Assembly (NCBI RefSeq): GCF_025362475.1
Contig: NZ_JANYGH010000065.1
Location: 1 to 64,000, forward strand
Source of the DNA: Mucilaginibacter sp.
GTDB taxonomy: Bacteria; Bacteroidota; Bacteroidia; Sphingobacteriales; Sphingobacteriaceae
Length of the DNA stretch: 64,000 bases
Direction of reading: 5' to 3'
The notes beneath the pieces are model-generated. The model was not told the DNA's origin. It saw nothing but the letters and a program-made list of their open reading frames with translations, and searched no databases. A program made the translations under genes and the position numbers. Of the stretch, positions 16,343 through 26,130 are shown in pieces. Position 1 is the first letter of the stretch, and each line of letters opens with the position of its first letter.

Positions 16343-17359
16343 TTATGGAAAACGATAAAGTATACCGAGCGCAAGCCCCTCTGTACCCTGGGCGGCGGAA
16401 GCTGTATGTCTATCGTACAGCAGCGTACCGTTAATGGTTACGTTAACGAGGCGGTTAACCCGGGCTGATAGCACGGCATCCAAACGATGGGTAATAAATT
16501 TAGGTGATTCGCCGTAGGGAATAAAGAGTGCATAACGGGCGTTAAGGTGCACGTTTTTCATCAGGTCTTTATCAAACAAACCTACTATCTGGAACGCGAG
16601 GTCGTTTTTTACTGTATGATTGGGGCCAACGCCGTAATCATTGCTTTTTCTTACACTATCATCCAACACAAATGTTTGCCTTGCGGTACCAGTACCCAAT
16701 CGCAAATCAAAATAACCTGTTGGCTTATACTCAAAACCTATCGACTCTGTTAAGTAGCCCGGCGCCATAAAATTCGAGATCTGCTGCGCGGCAAATTTGC
16801 CTCCGCCCAGGTCTGTATAGTTAAAGCCCTTATCAAACTGCGATTCAAACGTAAGTGCACCAAAAAAGTACCAGTGTTTGGATAGCTGTGATGCAAGCTT
16901 ATTATCAAAGTAAATACGATCGTTAGTTTTGCGTTTGCCCTGGCCTTTATTTTTAGCTACGCCATACGTAAGATTAAGCTCAGATACATAGCTAAAGGGA
17001 GCTTTGTTATATTCGGTATGGTAAATAAAGTTAGTACCCAGTGCTACCGAGTTTACACCACCCGCGCTGTAATTATTGGTAAATGCTGATTGGCTAAAGT
17101 TTAGCCCAAAAAGAACCGTTTTTTTCCAGTAATTTATTTTATAATCCATCAGCGTAACCGGAATTTGTTCCCGCTGTATTTGTATTGCCCTTGCCCTCGT
17201 AGGAATGGCGTTACGGCGCGAATCGATCCTGAGTTTGTTAATCTGCGCGGTATCAATTTTGATGGTGTCCTTTTTCAGCGAATCGGTTTGCTGAGCGCTT
17301 ACCGAAATACTGCAGGCTATTAATGCTAATAAAAGCAGTCCAAGTCTGGGTTTTAACAT
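16343..17359 (-). CDS. DUF3078 outer-membrane protein
   Basis: The 338-residue product has a signal peptide and alternating beta-strand pattern through to an aromatic C-terminus (LYRFP), typical of an outer-membrane barrel. The segment WKKTVLFGLNFSQSAFTNNYSAGG and the NDRIYFDNK motif identify the Bacteroidota-specific DUF3078 family, whose function is unknown. The ATG at 17,359 is preferred over the TTG at 17,368. It is separated from ffh by about 140 bp and probably has its own promoter. Confidence 0.8.
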   Translation of the reverse strand: MLKPRLGLLLLALIACSISVSAQQTDSLKKDTIKIDTAQINKLRIDSRRNAIPTRARAIQIQREQIPVTLMDYKINYWKKTVLFGLNFSQSAFTNNYSAGGVNSVALGTNFIYHTEYNKAPFSYVSELNLTYGVAKNKGQGKRKTNDRIYFDNKLASQLSKHWYFFGALTFESQFDKGFNYTDLGGGKFAAQQISNFMAPGYLTESIGFEYKPTGYFDLRLGTGTARQTFVLDDSVRKSNDYGVGPNHTVKNDLAFQIVGLFDKDLMKNVHLNARYALFIPYGESPKFITHRLDAVLSARVNRLVNVTINGTLLYDRHTASAAQGTEGLALGILYRFP

Positions 17360-17631
17360 AGTACACAAATTAAAGCAAAAATCTCCTTTATAACCGTCTT
17401 TAATTAAAAATGTTGTAAAACGATTTAATTAAAAAATGTTTTTAGCCCCCCTTGGCGGATATTAAATGCCTATTATCTGTATAAACAAAACGGCATTGTA
17501 AAAACTAAACCGAATGCATTTTAGCACTCAAAACAGTCAATTATGTTATTAAATAAGAAAAATTCCGGCATTATTTACCCACTTTTAAAACATAGCTTTA
17601 TAGCCCATTGTTATCATATAAACTTAAAATT

Positions 17632-17868
17632 ATGAATACAAAAGCTGCAGTTAGTATACTAACTATTTACCTGGCCTGTTACATAATTATATTCGCCACC
17701 GGGTATTCCATTACCTTACTTGCCGCCATGTTCCTGGTCTCGCCGTTTCTAATATGCTGGATGGTTTACAAAGTTTTAAAAGATGATAGCTTTAAATATC
17801 CGGCATTAGGCCAGAATGAAGAATGGGGTTATCTTGATAAAGATAAAAATGATCTGGGACTGTTTTAA
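17632..17868 (+). CDS. Small two-helix membrane protein
   Basis: The 78-residue product has two hydrophobic helices (residues about 7-28 and 30-50), followed by a polar tail with KDDSFKYPALGQNEEWGYLD. The ATG at 17,632 starts directly before the first helix and is preferred to an upstream in-frame codon. No family function is known. Upstream, 17,360-17,631 is AT-rich and holds the divergent promoters. Confidence 0.55.
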   Translation: MNTKAAVSILTIYLACYIIIFATGYSITLLAAMFLVSPFLICWMVYKVLKDDSFKYPALGQNEEWGYLDKDKNDLGLF

Positions 17869-17992
17869 CTATTTCAGATTTCAACTCTATTTAAACCGGT
17901 GCCTGGTGTTGCCTATCAATTAACTTTTATAAAACACTACATTTCAATTATTTGTGCATAATTTAGTAATTATAAACCATTCATTTCCGGTT

Positions 17993-19729
17993 ATGAACAA
18001 GCCCTCCATTCCATTTATTATCGCCATGACTTTTTTTATGCTTACAGGCACATTTGGCCGCGCGCAAAACAGTTTAAATAATAAGGACAGTGTTGACCGC
18101 AAATGGTGGAAAGAGGCTGTGGTATACCAGCTTTATCCGCGGAGTTTTAAAGATGATAATGGAGATGGCATTGGCGACCTGAAAGGAATAATATCTAAAC
18201 TGGATTATATAAAAAGCCTGGGAGTAGATGTGGTATGGCTAAACCCCATATACAGTTCGCCAAATGATGATAATGGTTACGATGTAAGTGACTATCGCGA
18301 CATCATGAAGGATTTTGGCACCATGGCCGATTTTGACACGCTACTAAAAGGCATGCATGCGCGGGGCATTAAACTGGTTATGGACCTGGTAGTAAATCAT
18401 AGCAGCGATGAACATGAATGGTTTAAGCAAAGCAGAAGCTCGCGCAACAACCCCTACCGCGAATATTACCACTGGTGGAATGCAGAGAAGGGAAAGCCGC
18501 CATACCGTTATAGTTTATTTGATGTTAACCATGATGCGTGGCGCTATGATTCACTTACTAATGCCTATTACCTTCACTATTTTTCGCGCAAGCAACCCGA
18601 TTTAAACTGGGAAAACTCTAAACTGCGCCAGGAGGTTTATGACATTATGAAATTTTGGGCCGATAAGGGAATTGATGGCTTTAGGCTTGATGCATTCCAG
18701 TTTGCGGCAAAGGATACAACCTTCCCGGCATTTCCGCAGGGGTTTGAAAAAAACTTTACGCAGTACTATGGCATGCAGGGAAATTTGCACGGCTATTTAC
18801 AGGAGATGAATAACCAGGTGCTTAGCAAGTATAATGTAATGAGCGTGGCAGAAGGTGCTGGCAATACATTTGAAGACGCGCACAATTTGGTTGATGCCGA
18901 TAGAAATGAATTGAACATGGCCTACGCATTTGAGGGAGTGGATATTGCCAAGCCCGAAGGATATAGTTTGCTGCACTTAAAAAGCGTGTTTAGTAAATGG
19001 GATAGCGCTTTTGCGGCCAAAGGGTGGCTGTCGGTTTTTTTAGCCAATCATGACCAGGCCAGGCTGGTAAGCAGGTTCGGCAATGATAGCCCGCAGTTTA
19101 GGGCGCTATCATCAAAAATGCTGACCACCTTTTTGATGACTATGCGCGGCACGCCCTACTATTACAATGGCGATGAGTTAGGGATGACCAATGCCGGCTT
19201 TACCAAAATTGAAGATTACCGTGATGTGCAAACGCTTAATGAATATCAGCGCCAAAAAAACCTGGGAGCCGATCTGCAAAAGTATTTACAGCGAATAAGC
19301 TTTGAAAGCCGAGATAATGGCCGCACACCCTTTCAATGGAATAGTACCGGAAATGCAGGCTTTACAAAAGGGAAGCCATGGATAACGGTAAACGCTAACT
19401 ATAAAACCATTAATGCCGCCGCCCAGGAAAAAGACCCGGCCAGTACATTAAATTATTTCAGGAGAGCTGTAAAACTGCGAAAAGATAACCTTGTGCTGGT
19501 GTATGGCAAATATAGCCTGTTGGATAAGCAAAATCCGGATACCTATGCGTTCACCCGGGAGTTAAATGGCAAAAAACTATTGGTATTGTTAAATTTCAAG
19601 GATAAAACAGCCACCGCACAAACGGATATCAACCTGAGCAATGCCGCAGTATTGTTGGGCAATTATGATAGGCCATCAAAAGACGGAACCTTAAAACCTT
19701 ATGAAGCTGTTGTATATGAGTTGAAATAA
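17993..19729 (+). CDS. Exported GH13 alpha-glucosidase
   Basis: The 578-residue protein has a signal peptide (MNKPSIPFIIAMTFFML, cleavage near RAQ) and a GH13 catalytic barrel. Conserved region I is DLVVNH, region II GFRLDAFQF with nucleophile Asp233, region III VAEG with acid/base Glu287, and region IV ANHDQ with Asp354. The QPDLNWEN segment is typical of oligo-1,6-glucosidase and alpha-glucosidase subfamilies. It should act on short alpha-glucosides in the periplasm. The ATG at 17,993 fits the signal peptide better than the upstream ATG at 17,954. The broken AraC-type regulator gene follows after 27 bp. Confidence 0.9.
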   Translation: MNKPSIPFIIAMTFFMLTGTFGRAQNSLNNKDSVDRKWWKEAVVYQLYPRSFKDDNGDGIGDLKGIISKLDYIKSLGVDVVWLNPIYSSPNDDNGYDVSDYRDIMKDFGTMADFDTLLKGMHARGIKLVMDLVVNHSSDEHEWFKQSRSSRNNPYREYYHWWNAEKGKPPYRYSLFDVNHDAWRYDSLTNAYYLHYFSRKQPDLNWENSKLRQEVYDIMKFWADKGIDGFRLDAFQFAAKDTTFPAFPQGFEKNFTQYYGMQGNLHGYLQEMNNQVLSKYNVMSVAEGAGNTFEDAHNLVDADRNELNMAYAFEGVDIAKPEGYSLLHLKSVFSKWDSAFAAKGWLSVFLANHDQARLVSRFGNDSPQFRALSSKMLTTFLMTMRGTPYYYNGDELGMTNAGFTKIEDYRDVQTLNEYQRQKNLGADLQKYLQRISFESRDNGRTPFQWNSTGNAGFTKGKPWITVNANYKTINAAAQEKDPASTLNYFRRAVKLRKDNLVLVYGKYSLLDKQNPDTYAFTRELNGKKLLVLLNFKDKTATAQTDINLSNAAVLLGNYDRPSKDGTLKPYEAVVYELK

Positions 19730-19756
19730 GTTTTAATTTTACAGCATAAGGCACCT

Positions 19757-20648
19757 ATGGAAGTAATAACGTTAGATGAATTTTACAAGCAAACCGCGGC
19801 TCTTGTTCCGGAGGGGATCAATAAAGAGATAGGCCATTTTAATGTTTTCAACATTGCTGAGCTAAGCAAAACAGGTGTAATGCCTTATAACAGGCGCACT
19901 TATTATAAAATAAGTATGATCCGCGGCCGTAACAGGGCCGAGTATGCTGATAAAGTGATCGACATTGAAAAAAACGCCCTGCTATTTGCCACCCCCAGGA
20001 TTCCTTATAACTGGCAGCCGCTGGATGATGATCAGCATGGCCATTTCTGCATTTTTACCGACGAGTTCCTGGTTCAGGCCAAAAGCGGGGGTTGTGCTCG
20101 ATGATCTGCCTATCTTTCAACCAGGGGGCTATCCCATCTTTCAGCTTAGCGATGATGACACCATCGCGATAACCGCCATATTTAGCAAAATGCACCAGGA
20201 GCTATCATCAAACTATGCCTACAAGTATGATTTGATACGCAATTACATTTTGGAACTTATACACCAGGGTCAAAAGCTGCAGCCTGCTTCCGCTCTTTAC
20301 CCTGGTCATACTGCCTCGGCAAGGGTGTCATCCCTGTTTATGGAGTTGCTTGAGCGGCAGTTCCCTATCGAATCGCCCAGTCAAAAGCTCAAACTGCGCA
20401 CAGCCAAGGATTATGCTGATCGTCTTGCCGTACATGTAAATCATCTTAATAAGGTACTAAAAGAAAATACCGGTAAAACTACTACCCATATCATCAGCGG
20501 CCGCGTTATCCAGGAGGCCAAGATCCTGCTTAAACAAACCGACTGGAACATATCCGAAATCTCCTACTCCCTGGGTTTTGAGCAGGTGGCTCATTTTTCA
20601 AACTTCTTTAAAAAGCAAACGTCATTAGCGCCAATGGCGTTCAGGTAG
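19757..20648 (+). pseudogene. AraC-family transcriptional regulator, frameshifted
   Basis: Two overlapping frames together give one AraC-type regulator of about 296 residues. The first (from 19,757) ends as ...VQAKSGGCAR; the second continues in the +1 frame as ...KAGVVLDDLP and ends with the two helix-turn-helix motifs (TAKDYADRLAVHVNHLNKVLKE and WNISEISYSLGFEQVAHFSNFFKK). The break is a run of five G at 20,087-20,091; four G would restore a KSGVVLDDLP reading. The N-terminal part is a cupin-like sensor domain. Either the gene is inactivated by one inserted base or this is a sequencing error. It sits next to a GH13 glucosidase it might once have regulated. Confidence 0.85.
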
Positions 20649-20677
20649 TAAATTTCATTTTAAACGCAACTTGTTAT

Positions 20678-20704
20678 CCCCGATAAATAATTCGGGTTTT
20701 TTTG
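20678..20704 (+). terminator. Terminator after the AraC-type gene
   Basis: CCCGA (20,679-20,683) pairs with TCGGG (20,692-20,696), followed directly by a run of seven T. The stem is short, so strength is uncertain. Confidence 0.55.
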
Positions 20705-20905
20705 TTTTGACTTTCGTTTACCCAACAAGTTCAGCAGCCGGCAAATAAAGCGGTCATGTTATTTTTAAAGGATAAAACTAAACAACAGGAGACTACGTAA
20801 AAAGAATACTCCTGTTTTGATACCCAGGTTTAAAACCCTGATTGCCTAAATTGCACCATTAATGATCAGCCAATCAGTAAATGATTTTAATATAGATTTG
20901 ATATT

Positions 20906-22231
20906 TTGAAAAATCACGCAGCTTTTGAATTTTGGAATAGATTAGTTGGCCATAGATCAAATGTTTCTCTCGAGGGTCGAATTTTTCATTCCGTTTGTAT
21001 AGTTATATTAGTTGTACTTGGCGTTAATATCCCATTCAATTATTTAATTGGCCTTCCTCAGCTGGCCATCCTAATGGCGATAATTTCCTTCGTCGTCGCC
21101 TTCGTATACTATAATTCCAGAATTAAAGACAGGCTCAATAGCAGTATTACTATTTTCCTGATAACCAACAACCTGTTACTTATTGCCAACTACTATTACA
21201 ATTCGGGCATTAATGGGCCCGGGTACGTTATTTTTATACTGTCGTTTTTTACCACGGTAGCCATCATTCCGCAAAAACAATACAAAATCTGGCTTCCACT
21301 TAACGTAGGCATTATTTTAAGTTTGCTATTTATAGAAAACGCACATCCAGACCTGATCGAGAATACCTACAACAGCAGAACAAGCCGTTTTATTGATTTT
21401 GGCTACAGCTATATTGCAACGGTTTCACTTATACTGGTAGTTACGGTTCATATCCGCACTGCCTATAAAAAAGAGCGAAGAGTTGTAGAGCAGAAGGCAA
21501 AGGCACTTGAACTGACAAATACCACCAAAAACAAACTCCTCTCCATACTGGCTCATGACCTTAAAGAGCCGCTATCATCATTACAGGGTTTCCTGGAGTT
21601 GCTTACCGAATACAACCTGGACGAAGCTGAAAGAGTAAACATTGAAAAGGAACTATTAAGACGCACGCAAGACACTTCCTATATGCTAACCAATGTACTT
21701 TCCTGGACCAAAAGCCAAATGGAATCTGTTCAGGTAAAGCTAATCCCTTTAAACTTGCTGCAAACATTAGATAATACACTCCGAATTTTAAAAAGCATTG
21801 CCAAAGAAAAATCTATTGAGCTTAATGATGATTTAGCAAGCCATATTTGGGTAATAGGTGATAGGGATATGTTGCAATTGGTTATTAGAAACTTAGTTAT
21901 AAATGCCATTAAGTTTACCTATCCCGGCGGCAAAGTAACGGTAAGCGCCGAAGTTGTAGAAAACAATTGCATCATTAAGGTAGCCGATACCGGTCAGGGC
22001 ATTCCTCTTGCACAGCAAGCCAGCTTATTTTCACTTTCGGCCCAGTCCACATTCGGAACGGGAAAAGAAAAAGGCGCAGGATTGGGCCTGGTACTTTGCC
22101 AGGAATTTGCAGCCTTGCAAGGGGGCAAAATATGGTTTACAAGTGAGCAAAATGTGGGTAGTACCTTTTTTGTAAGTTTTGAGTTTTACTCCTTAGCCAA
22201 ACATGGGGAGTTGTCAAAACTGTCTTCATAA
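20906..22231 (+). CDS. Membrane sensor histidine kinase
   Basis: The 441-residue protein has about six N-terminal membrane helices (residues 27-185), then a dimerisation and phosphoacceptor part with LLSILAHDLKEPLSSL (His217), and a C-terminal HATPase domain with NLVINAIKFTYPGG (N box), VADTGQGIP (G1) and GAGLGLVLCQ (G2). It begins with TTG; no ATG fits before the first helix. No response regulator lies beside it, so it is probably an orphan kinase. The membrane part resembles 7TM-like sensor modules of Bacteroidota kinases; the ligand is unknown. Confidence 0.88.
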   Translation: MKNHAAFEFWNRLVGHRSNVSLEGRIFHSVCIVILVVLGVNIPFNYLIGLPQLAILMAIISFVVAFVYYNSRIKDRLNSSITIFLITNNLLLIANYYYNSGINGPGYVIFILSFFTTVAIIPQKQYKIWLPLNVGIILSLLFIENAHPDLIENTYNSRTSRFIDFGYSYIATVSLILVVTVHIRTAYKKERRVVEQKAKALELTNTTKNKLLSILAHDLKEPLSSLQGFLELLTEYNLDEAERVNIEKELLRRTQDTSYMLTNVLSWTKSQMESVQVKLIPLNLLQTLDNTLRILKSIAKEKSIELNDDLASHIWVIGDRDMLQLVIRNLVINAIKFTYPGGKVTVSAEVVENNCIIKVADTGQGIPLAQQASLFSLSAQSTFGTGKEKGAGLGLVLCQEFAALQGGKIWFTSEQNVGSTFFVSFEFYSLAKHGELSKLSS

Positions 22232-22483
22232 AAGTACTGCAATCAAAGATCTTTGCTACTTACTCAAAAACAAATGGCTTGCGGGCTAAGCACAGGATTA
22301 CACAATAACCGTGCATGTACAACTTACAGGCAAATATTCTTTAGCTCTTACACCGCACTTTATTTATTTATCGTTAAATTTATCAATAACAATATAGGCA
22401 TGCTTTAATTGGCTCATTTATTGATTATATAAAAGAACAAAATCAAACCTTCAACCGTTCATGCTAAAGATCAATTTATCACT

Positions 22484-22714
22484 ATGGAAAATTTCGACAT
22501 ACATTATGCGGCCAACAACAGGGAGTTCGATCTGCATATTTTAGCTAAAAAAAACTCTATCAAGGGTGTTTACTATTCGGTTTATGACCATGGGGTGTGG
22601 CTTGCAAATATCTGCAAAAAAGGCAGAAATAAATACAAGGCACTATCATACACCGGGGCCTTTCCGCAAAACGATTTGGATATTATAGGGCAGCAGATTG
22701 ATTTAATCAATTAA
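22484..22714 (+). CDS. Small conserved-looking hypothetical protein (76 aa)
   Basis: The soluble product (beginning MENFDIHYAANNREFDL) has a beta-rich pattern and is similar in style to small single-domain proteins common in Sphingobacteriaceae, but no family is recognised. The start is a clear ATG after an AT-rich leader. It is separate from the pigment cluster, which begins downstream on the opposite strand. Confidence 0.45.
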   Translation: MENFDIHYAANNREFDLHILAKKNSIKGVYYSVYDHGVWLANICKKGRNKYKALSYTGAFPQNDLDIIGQQIDLIN

Positions 22715-22774
22715 GCTTTTATCAACGGAGGTTAACAAAGGGCTTAATAATGCGCTGCAATTTGCTTTATGAAA

Positions 22775-24451
22775 TTATTTTAGCTTTTCCACACATTTGT
22801 TAAGTTGTATTTTAACATGGTCCTCTTCCTTTTTAGTAGCTATAACTTTTGTTAAAGCAGCCTGGTAATATCCCAAAGCTTTTTTGTACTCGTCATGCTT
22901 AAACGAATAATCGCCGGCTATTACGTAGGCATGGTAGTATTGAGGATTGGTAGCTACCAGGCTATCGGTATTTATAGTTTCGCCATCAAGCACACGCTGC
23001 TTCATTTTACGGAAGCTCACAAAATCCTGGTATTGCGCGGTTGAAAGAAAAGTATCTGCCGGTACCGTGAGCTCCTGCTCGTTAATTTCCTGATCTTTTT
23101 TCATATCCCGCAAGCCAAACACTTTCTTCAGGTCATAGGCCACATATTCGCCCAGTTGCCACGGCGAAGTGCTTACCCAAACCAACAGTTTCTTAGGCTC
23201 AAAAACAATGCTGTGGTGCGACATTAGCTGGTTGATGGCTTTCTCGTTACCCATGCCAATATCTGCTCCATGCATACCTTTCTGATCGCGCAATATCGCT
23301 ATGGTTTTTTGTACTGTATTTTTGCCATTGGCATTCAGCAATTCCATGAGGCGGTTATACCGGTATGGCGATGCACTCTCGGCCACCTGGATCTTATTTT
23401 CTTTTGAATGAATGAGGCCCTTGCTCTGGAAATGGTTGGCACAAACAATGTAATCCTGGTGCGGATCGTACATATCCAGCGTATCGGGGGTTTTCTCAAT
23501 CACAACAGCTTTGTTATCGGCAGCAGAGGCAACCAGGAAGGCTTCAGATACAAACATCTTACGCTTTTTAGCAATAGCATATGCTTCCTGTGTGTTTTTA
23601 GCATACTGCAATATCTCGCGTGCTACCAATGATACCGGCGTAGCCGCTCCTGTAGGAATATTAGTTTTATCGGCATTGATGGTTACACTCACACCTTTTT
23701 CATTCATTCCGGATACTGCGCCAATAAACCCCCCCCAGGTAACAGTCATAAATTTATACCCTTCGGTGGGATTAAAAAATGCCACGATCTTATCCTGCGC
23801 AAATTTATCGCCCACGTAAAAATCAAAATTACGACCAATGATCATCGTGCTATCCTCAGATTTTACACCCCAGGTGCCAAACGATGTACAGCCCACCAAA
23901 GCCATACTTTGCAGCGCATGGCCAATATCATGCGCGGCATGGTAGTTCAATATTCGCTGGTAGTTGGAACCAATGTACTGGTACTTATCTGATGCCGATT
24001 TAGAGATCCCGTAGATCTCTTCCTTGTATTCCTCCGTAACATTTTTATCCAGGTTGCGGTTAAACCAGGCGATAAAGTATTTTAAAAAATGCTGGTAAAA
24101 TTTAGAGGGCACTATCCTGCCTATCTGCTCTACAAAGTGGTCTTCCTGTGCCACAACCAGTTCCTGGCTCAGTTTGCCGTTAATAACGCCACGTTCAAAG
24201 GGTTTCCCCTCTACATACATTTCAAATAAACCACTTTTACTTTTGCGAAACCAGTCATTTTTAATGGTGTAAAAACCTTTGGAAGGCTCAGCCCGCTGTA
24301 GTTCCAGGCTGCTCAAATCTTTAGGCTCGGGCGGGTAATCAATTGCTACCGCATACAGGTAAACCATGCCAATAACAATCAGCAGCACAAAACCCAGGAA
24401 AACATACAGTATCCTTTTCCCAAACTTTTTCCAGCTGAATTTCTTATGCAT
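22775..24451 (-). CDS. C45-family peptidase / acyl-CoA:6-APA acyltransferase-like protein
   Basis: The 558-residue protein has one N-terminal membrane helix (about 14-35), then an Ntn-hydrolase domain of the C45/AAT type. The key segment LVGCTSFGTWG puts the likely nucleophile at Cys188, followed by IIGRNFDF and the VTWGGFIGAVSGMNEKGVSV core. A TPR-like end (about 500-558, with AGDYSFKHDEYKKALGYYQAA) follows. Family members hydrolyse or transfer acyl groups. It overlaps the phytoene-desaturase-like gene by 8 bp and lies at the left edge of the flexirubin-type cluster, so a role in pigment assembly or turnover is likely but unproven. Confidence 0.8.
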   Translation of the reverse strand: MHKKFSWKKFGKRILYVFLGFVLLIVIGMVYLYAVAIDYPPEPKDLSSLELQRAEPSKGFYTIKNDWFRKSKSGLFEMYVEGKPFERGVINGKLSQELVVAQEDHFVEQIGRIVPSKFYQHFLKYFIAWFNRNLDKNVTEEYKEEIYGISKSASDKYQYIGSNYQRILNYHAAHDIGHALQSMALVGCTSFGTWGVKSEDSTMIIGRNFDFYVGDKFAQDKIVAFFNPTEGYKFMTVTWGGFIGAVSGMNEKGVSVTINADKTNIPTGAATPVSLVAREILQYAKNTQEAYAIAKKRKMFVSEAFLVASAADNKAVVIEKTPDTLDMYDPHQDYIVCANHFQSKGLIHSKENKIQVAESASPYRYNRLMELLNANGKNTVQKTIAILRDQKGMHGADIGMGNEKAINQLMSHHSIVFEPKKLLVWVSTSPWQLGEYVAYDLKKVFGLRDMKKDQEINEQELTVPADTFLSTAQYQDFVSFRKMKQRVLDGETINTDSLVATNPQYYHAYVIAGDYSFKHDEYKKALGYYQAALTKVIATKKEEDHVKIQLNKCVEKLK

Positions 24452-25952
24452 TCCGTATTTTCCCTATTATGGCATCGTTGCCCAGTAAAGTAGTACAGGT
24501 AACTATAGCACTCATGGCTGTACCTAAAATACCATGTAAGTTAAGGTTTTGCCCGGTAAGATACAGGTTAGGTATTTTAGTGCGCGGTGATATAAATGTT
24601 TTTAGCGTGTGTTTATAATCTTTCACGATGCCGTAAAGTGAACCATCGCCGTTACCAATATAATCGCGGTAGGAGAGTGGCGTTGCCGAGTAATAGGATT
24701 TGATATGGCTCCTGAAATCCGGGAATTTCTTCTCCACCATGTCAAGCAATTTCTCACTTTTACGAATCTTGAACTCCTCATAAGTTTCGCCCCGTTCGTT
24801 AACGTTTGATACCGTATTAAAGGTGTCCTCCCAGGGTTTCATCTCCTCAAAGCGCATATAGGTGAGTATAGATGCACCATCGGCAAATTTGGCCGACCTG
24901 GAAGATGGAGCCATAAAATAGGCGTAACCAAGCGGCCAGTTCTCTTCGTTGTAATCGGCAATATCCCAAACGTGGCCATCCTTGCCAATGTAGTAGTTGG
25001 TGTTAAAATAAGGGAAGCTGTCCTTTTTAAAAACCACATTCAGCGTGAACGATGATACCGAGTTTTCCAGCCCTTTCAGGCGGTTGCGATAAGCCGGTTT
25101 AATCACATCAGAATCTGTCATTTCCAGCGTTTGCACCGGGTGCATGTTGCTGATAAACTGCCTGCCATAGATATTTACGCCATTGGCAGTTTCCACATGC
25201 GATACCTTTCCATCTTCCACAACAATCCGTTTCACCTCGCAATGGCGCTTGATAACTCCACCCCTTGATCGGATGTTTTTGGCAATATACTTTGCTATCT
25301 GCGATCCGCCGTCCACACATTTATAGGAACTTTCAATATAGCTGTTCAGGATGAGCGCGTGTACATAAAACGGGGTTTTATCTGCCTGTCCGGCATACAA
25401 GGCGTTATTACCCGCCAGTACAGCCTGCAGGCGCGGATTATCGGTTATAGATTCTATAAAACCTTTAGTGTCAATTTCCAGCACGGCCGACTTTTCGTTG
25501 AAATCATCGCCGCTTTTTAAGTTATACAAAGAGAATTTACTGCAAACCTCTTTGATCTTATCGCAATAGGTATTAAGCGCCGCTTCCTCGCCGGGGAAAT
25601 GTTTTAATATATGACTAATGAAATTATCGTAGCCCTGGGCATATTCGTATTCAGTTTCTTCGCCGTAAATACCAATCTTATCAAAAACAACATCCTGTTT
25701 TTGCAGCTTCAGCTTATCCATCAGGTTAAGGTATTTGAATATCTGGTACAGGTTTTGGCCTTCATCAAGCCCGCCAAGGTAATGCACGCCCGAGTCAAAG
25801 ATCACTTTATCGCGCACATAGGTTTGCAGCGAACCGCCAATCTGCTTGTTTTTTTCTATCACGCAAACCTTAAATCCTTCCCTGCTCAGTAAATCGGCGC
25901 TCACCAATCCCCCCATACCGCTGCCGATAATTACGGCATCATAAATCTCCAT
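24444..25952 (-). CDS. FAD-dependent oxidoreductase, phytoene-desaturase (CrtI)-like
   Basis: The 502-residue enzyme starts with a dinucleotide-binding motif (DAVIIGSGMGGLVSA, followed by an acidic residue in CVIEKNKQIGGS) and ends with the typical LTGQNLNLHGILGTAMSA segment. It is closest in style to carotenoid desaturase/isomerase and amine-oxidase-like enzymes. In flexirubin clusters such enzymes accompany polyene formation; whether it desaturates, isomerises or hydroxylates is unknown. It overlaps the C45 gene and is separated from the fusion gene upstream by a palindromic repeat. Confidence 0.82.
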   Translation of the reverse strand: MEIYDAVIIGSGMGGLVSADLLSREGFKVCVIEKNKQIGGSLQTYVRDKVIFDSGVHYLGGLDEGQNLYQIFKYLNLMDKLKLQKQDVVFDKIGIYGEETEYEYAQGYDNFISHILKHFPGEEAALNTYCDKIKEVCSKFSLYNLKSGDDFNEKSAVLEIDTKGFIESITDNPRLQAVLAGNNALYAGQADKTPFYVHALILNSYIESSYKCVDGGSQIAKYIAKNIRSRGGVIKRHCEVKRIVVEDGKVSHVETANGVNIYGRQFISNMHPVQTLEMTDSDVIKPAYRNRLKGLENSVSSFTLNVVFKKDSFPYFNTNYYIGKDGHVWDIADYNEENWPLGYAYFMAPSSRSAKFADGASILTYMRFEEMKPWEDTFNTVSNVNERGETYEEFKIRKSEKLLDMVEKKFPDFRSHIKSYYSATPLSYRDYIGNGDGSLYGIVKDYKHTLKTFISPRTKIPNLYLTGQNLNLHGILGTAMSAIVTCTTLLGNDAIIGKIRNA

Positions 25953-26023
25953 TTATCTAATTCCCTGTTTTATATTATAGTTTATAAACCTTTATTGGGG
26001 TTTAAAGTTGGCCCGTGCGGTGG

Positions 26024-26118
26024 AATCCCCTCTTGAGAGGGGCAGGGGTGTGTTATCGCGCGTTTAACACACCCCTGCCATTTCGCTATCCCGGCCCGCC
26101 CCCTCTCAAGAGGGGATT
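26024..26118. repeat. Nested palindromic repeat element
   Basis: Outer arms AATCCCCTCTTGAGAGGGG (from 26,024) and its inverse (ending 26,118) enclose inner arms GGCAGGGGTGTGTTA (26,041-26,055) and TAACACACCCCTGCC (26,065-26,079). The whole can fold as a two-level hairpin. Similar dispersed units are common in intergenic gaps of Sphingobacteriaceae genomes. It separates two co-oriented cluster genes. Confidence 0.8.
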
Positions 26119-26130
26119 GTAAACCCGCTA

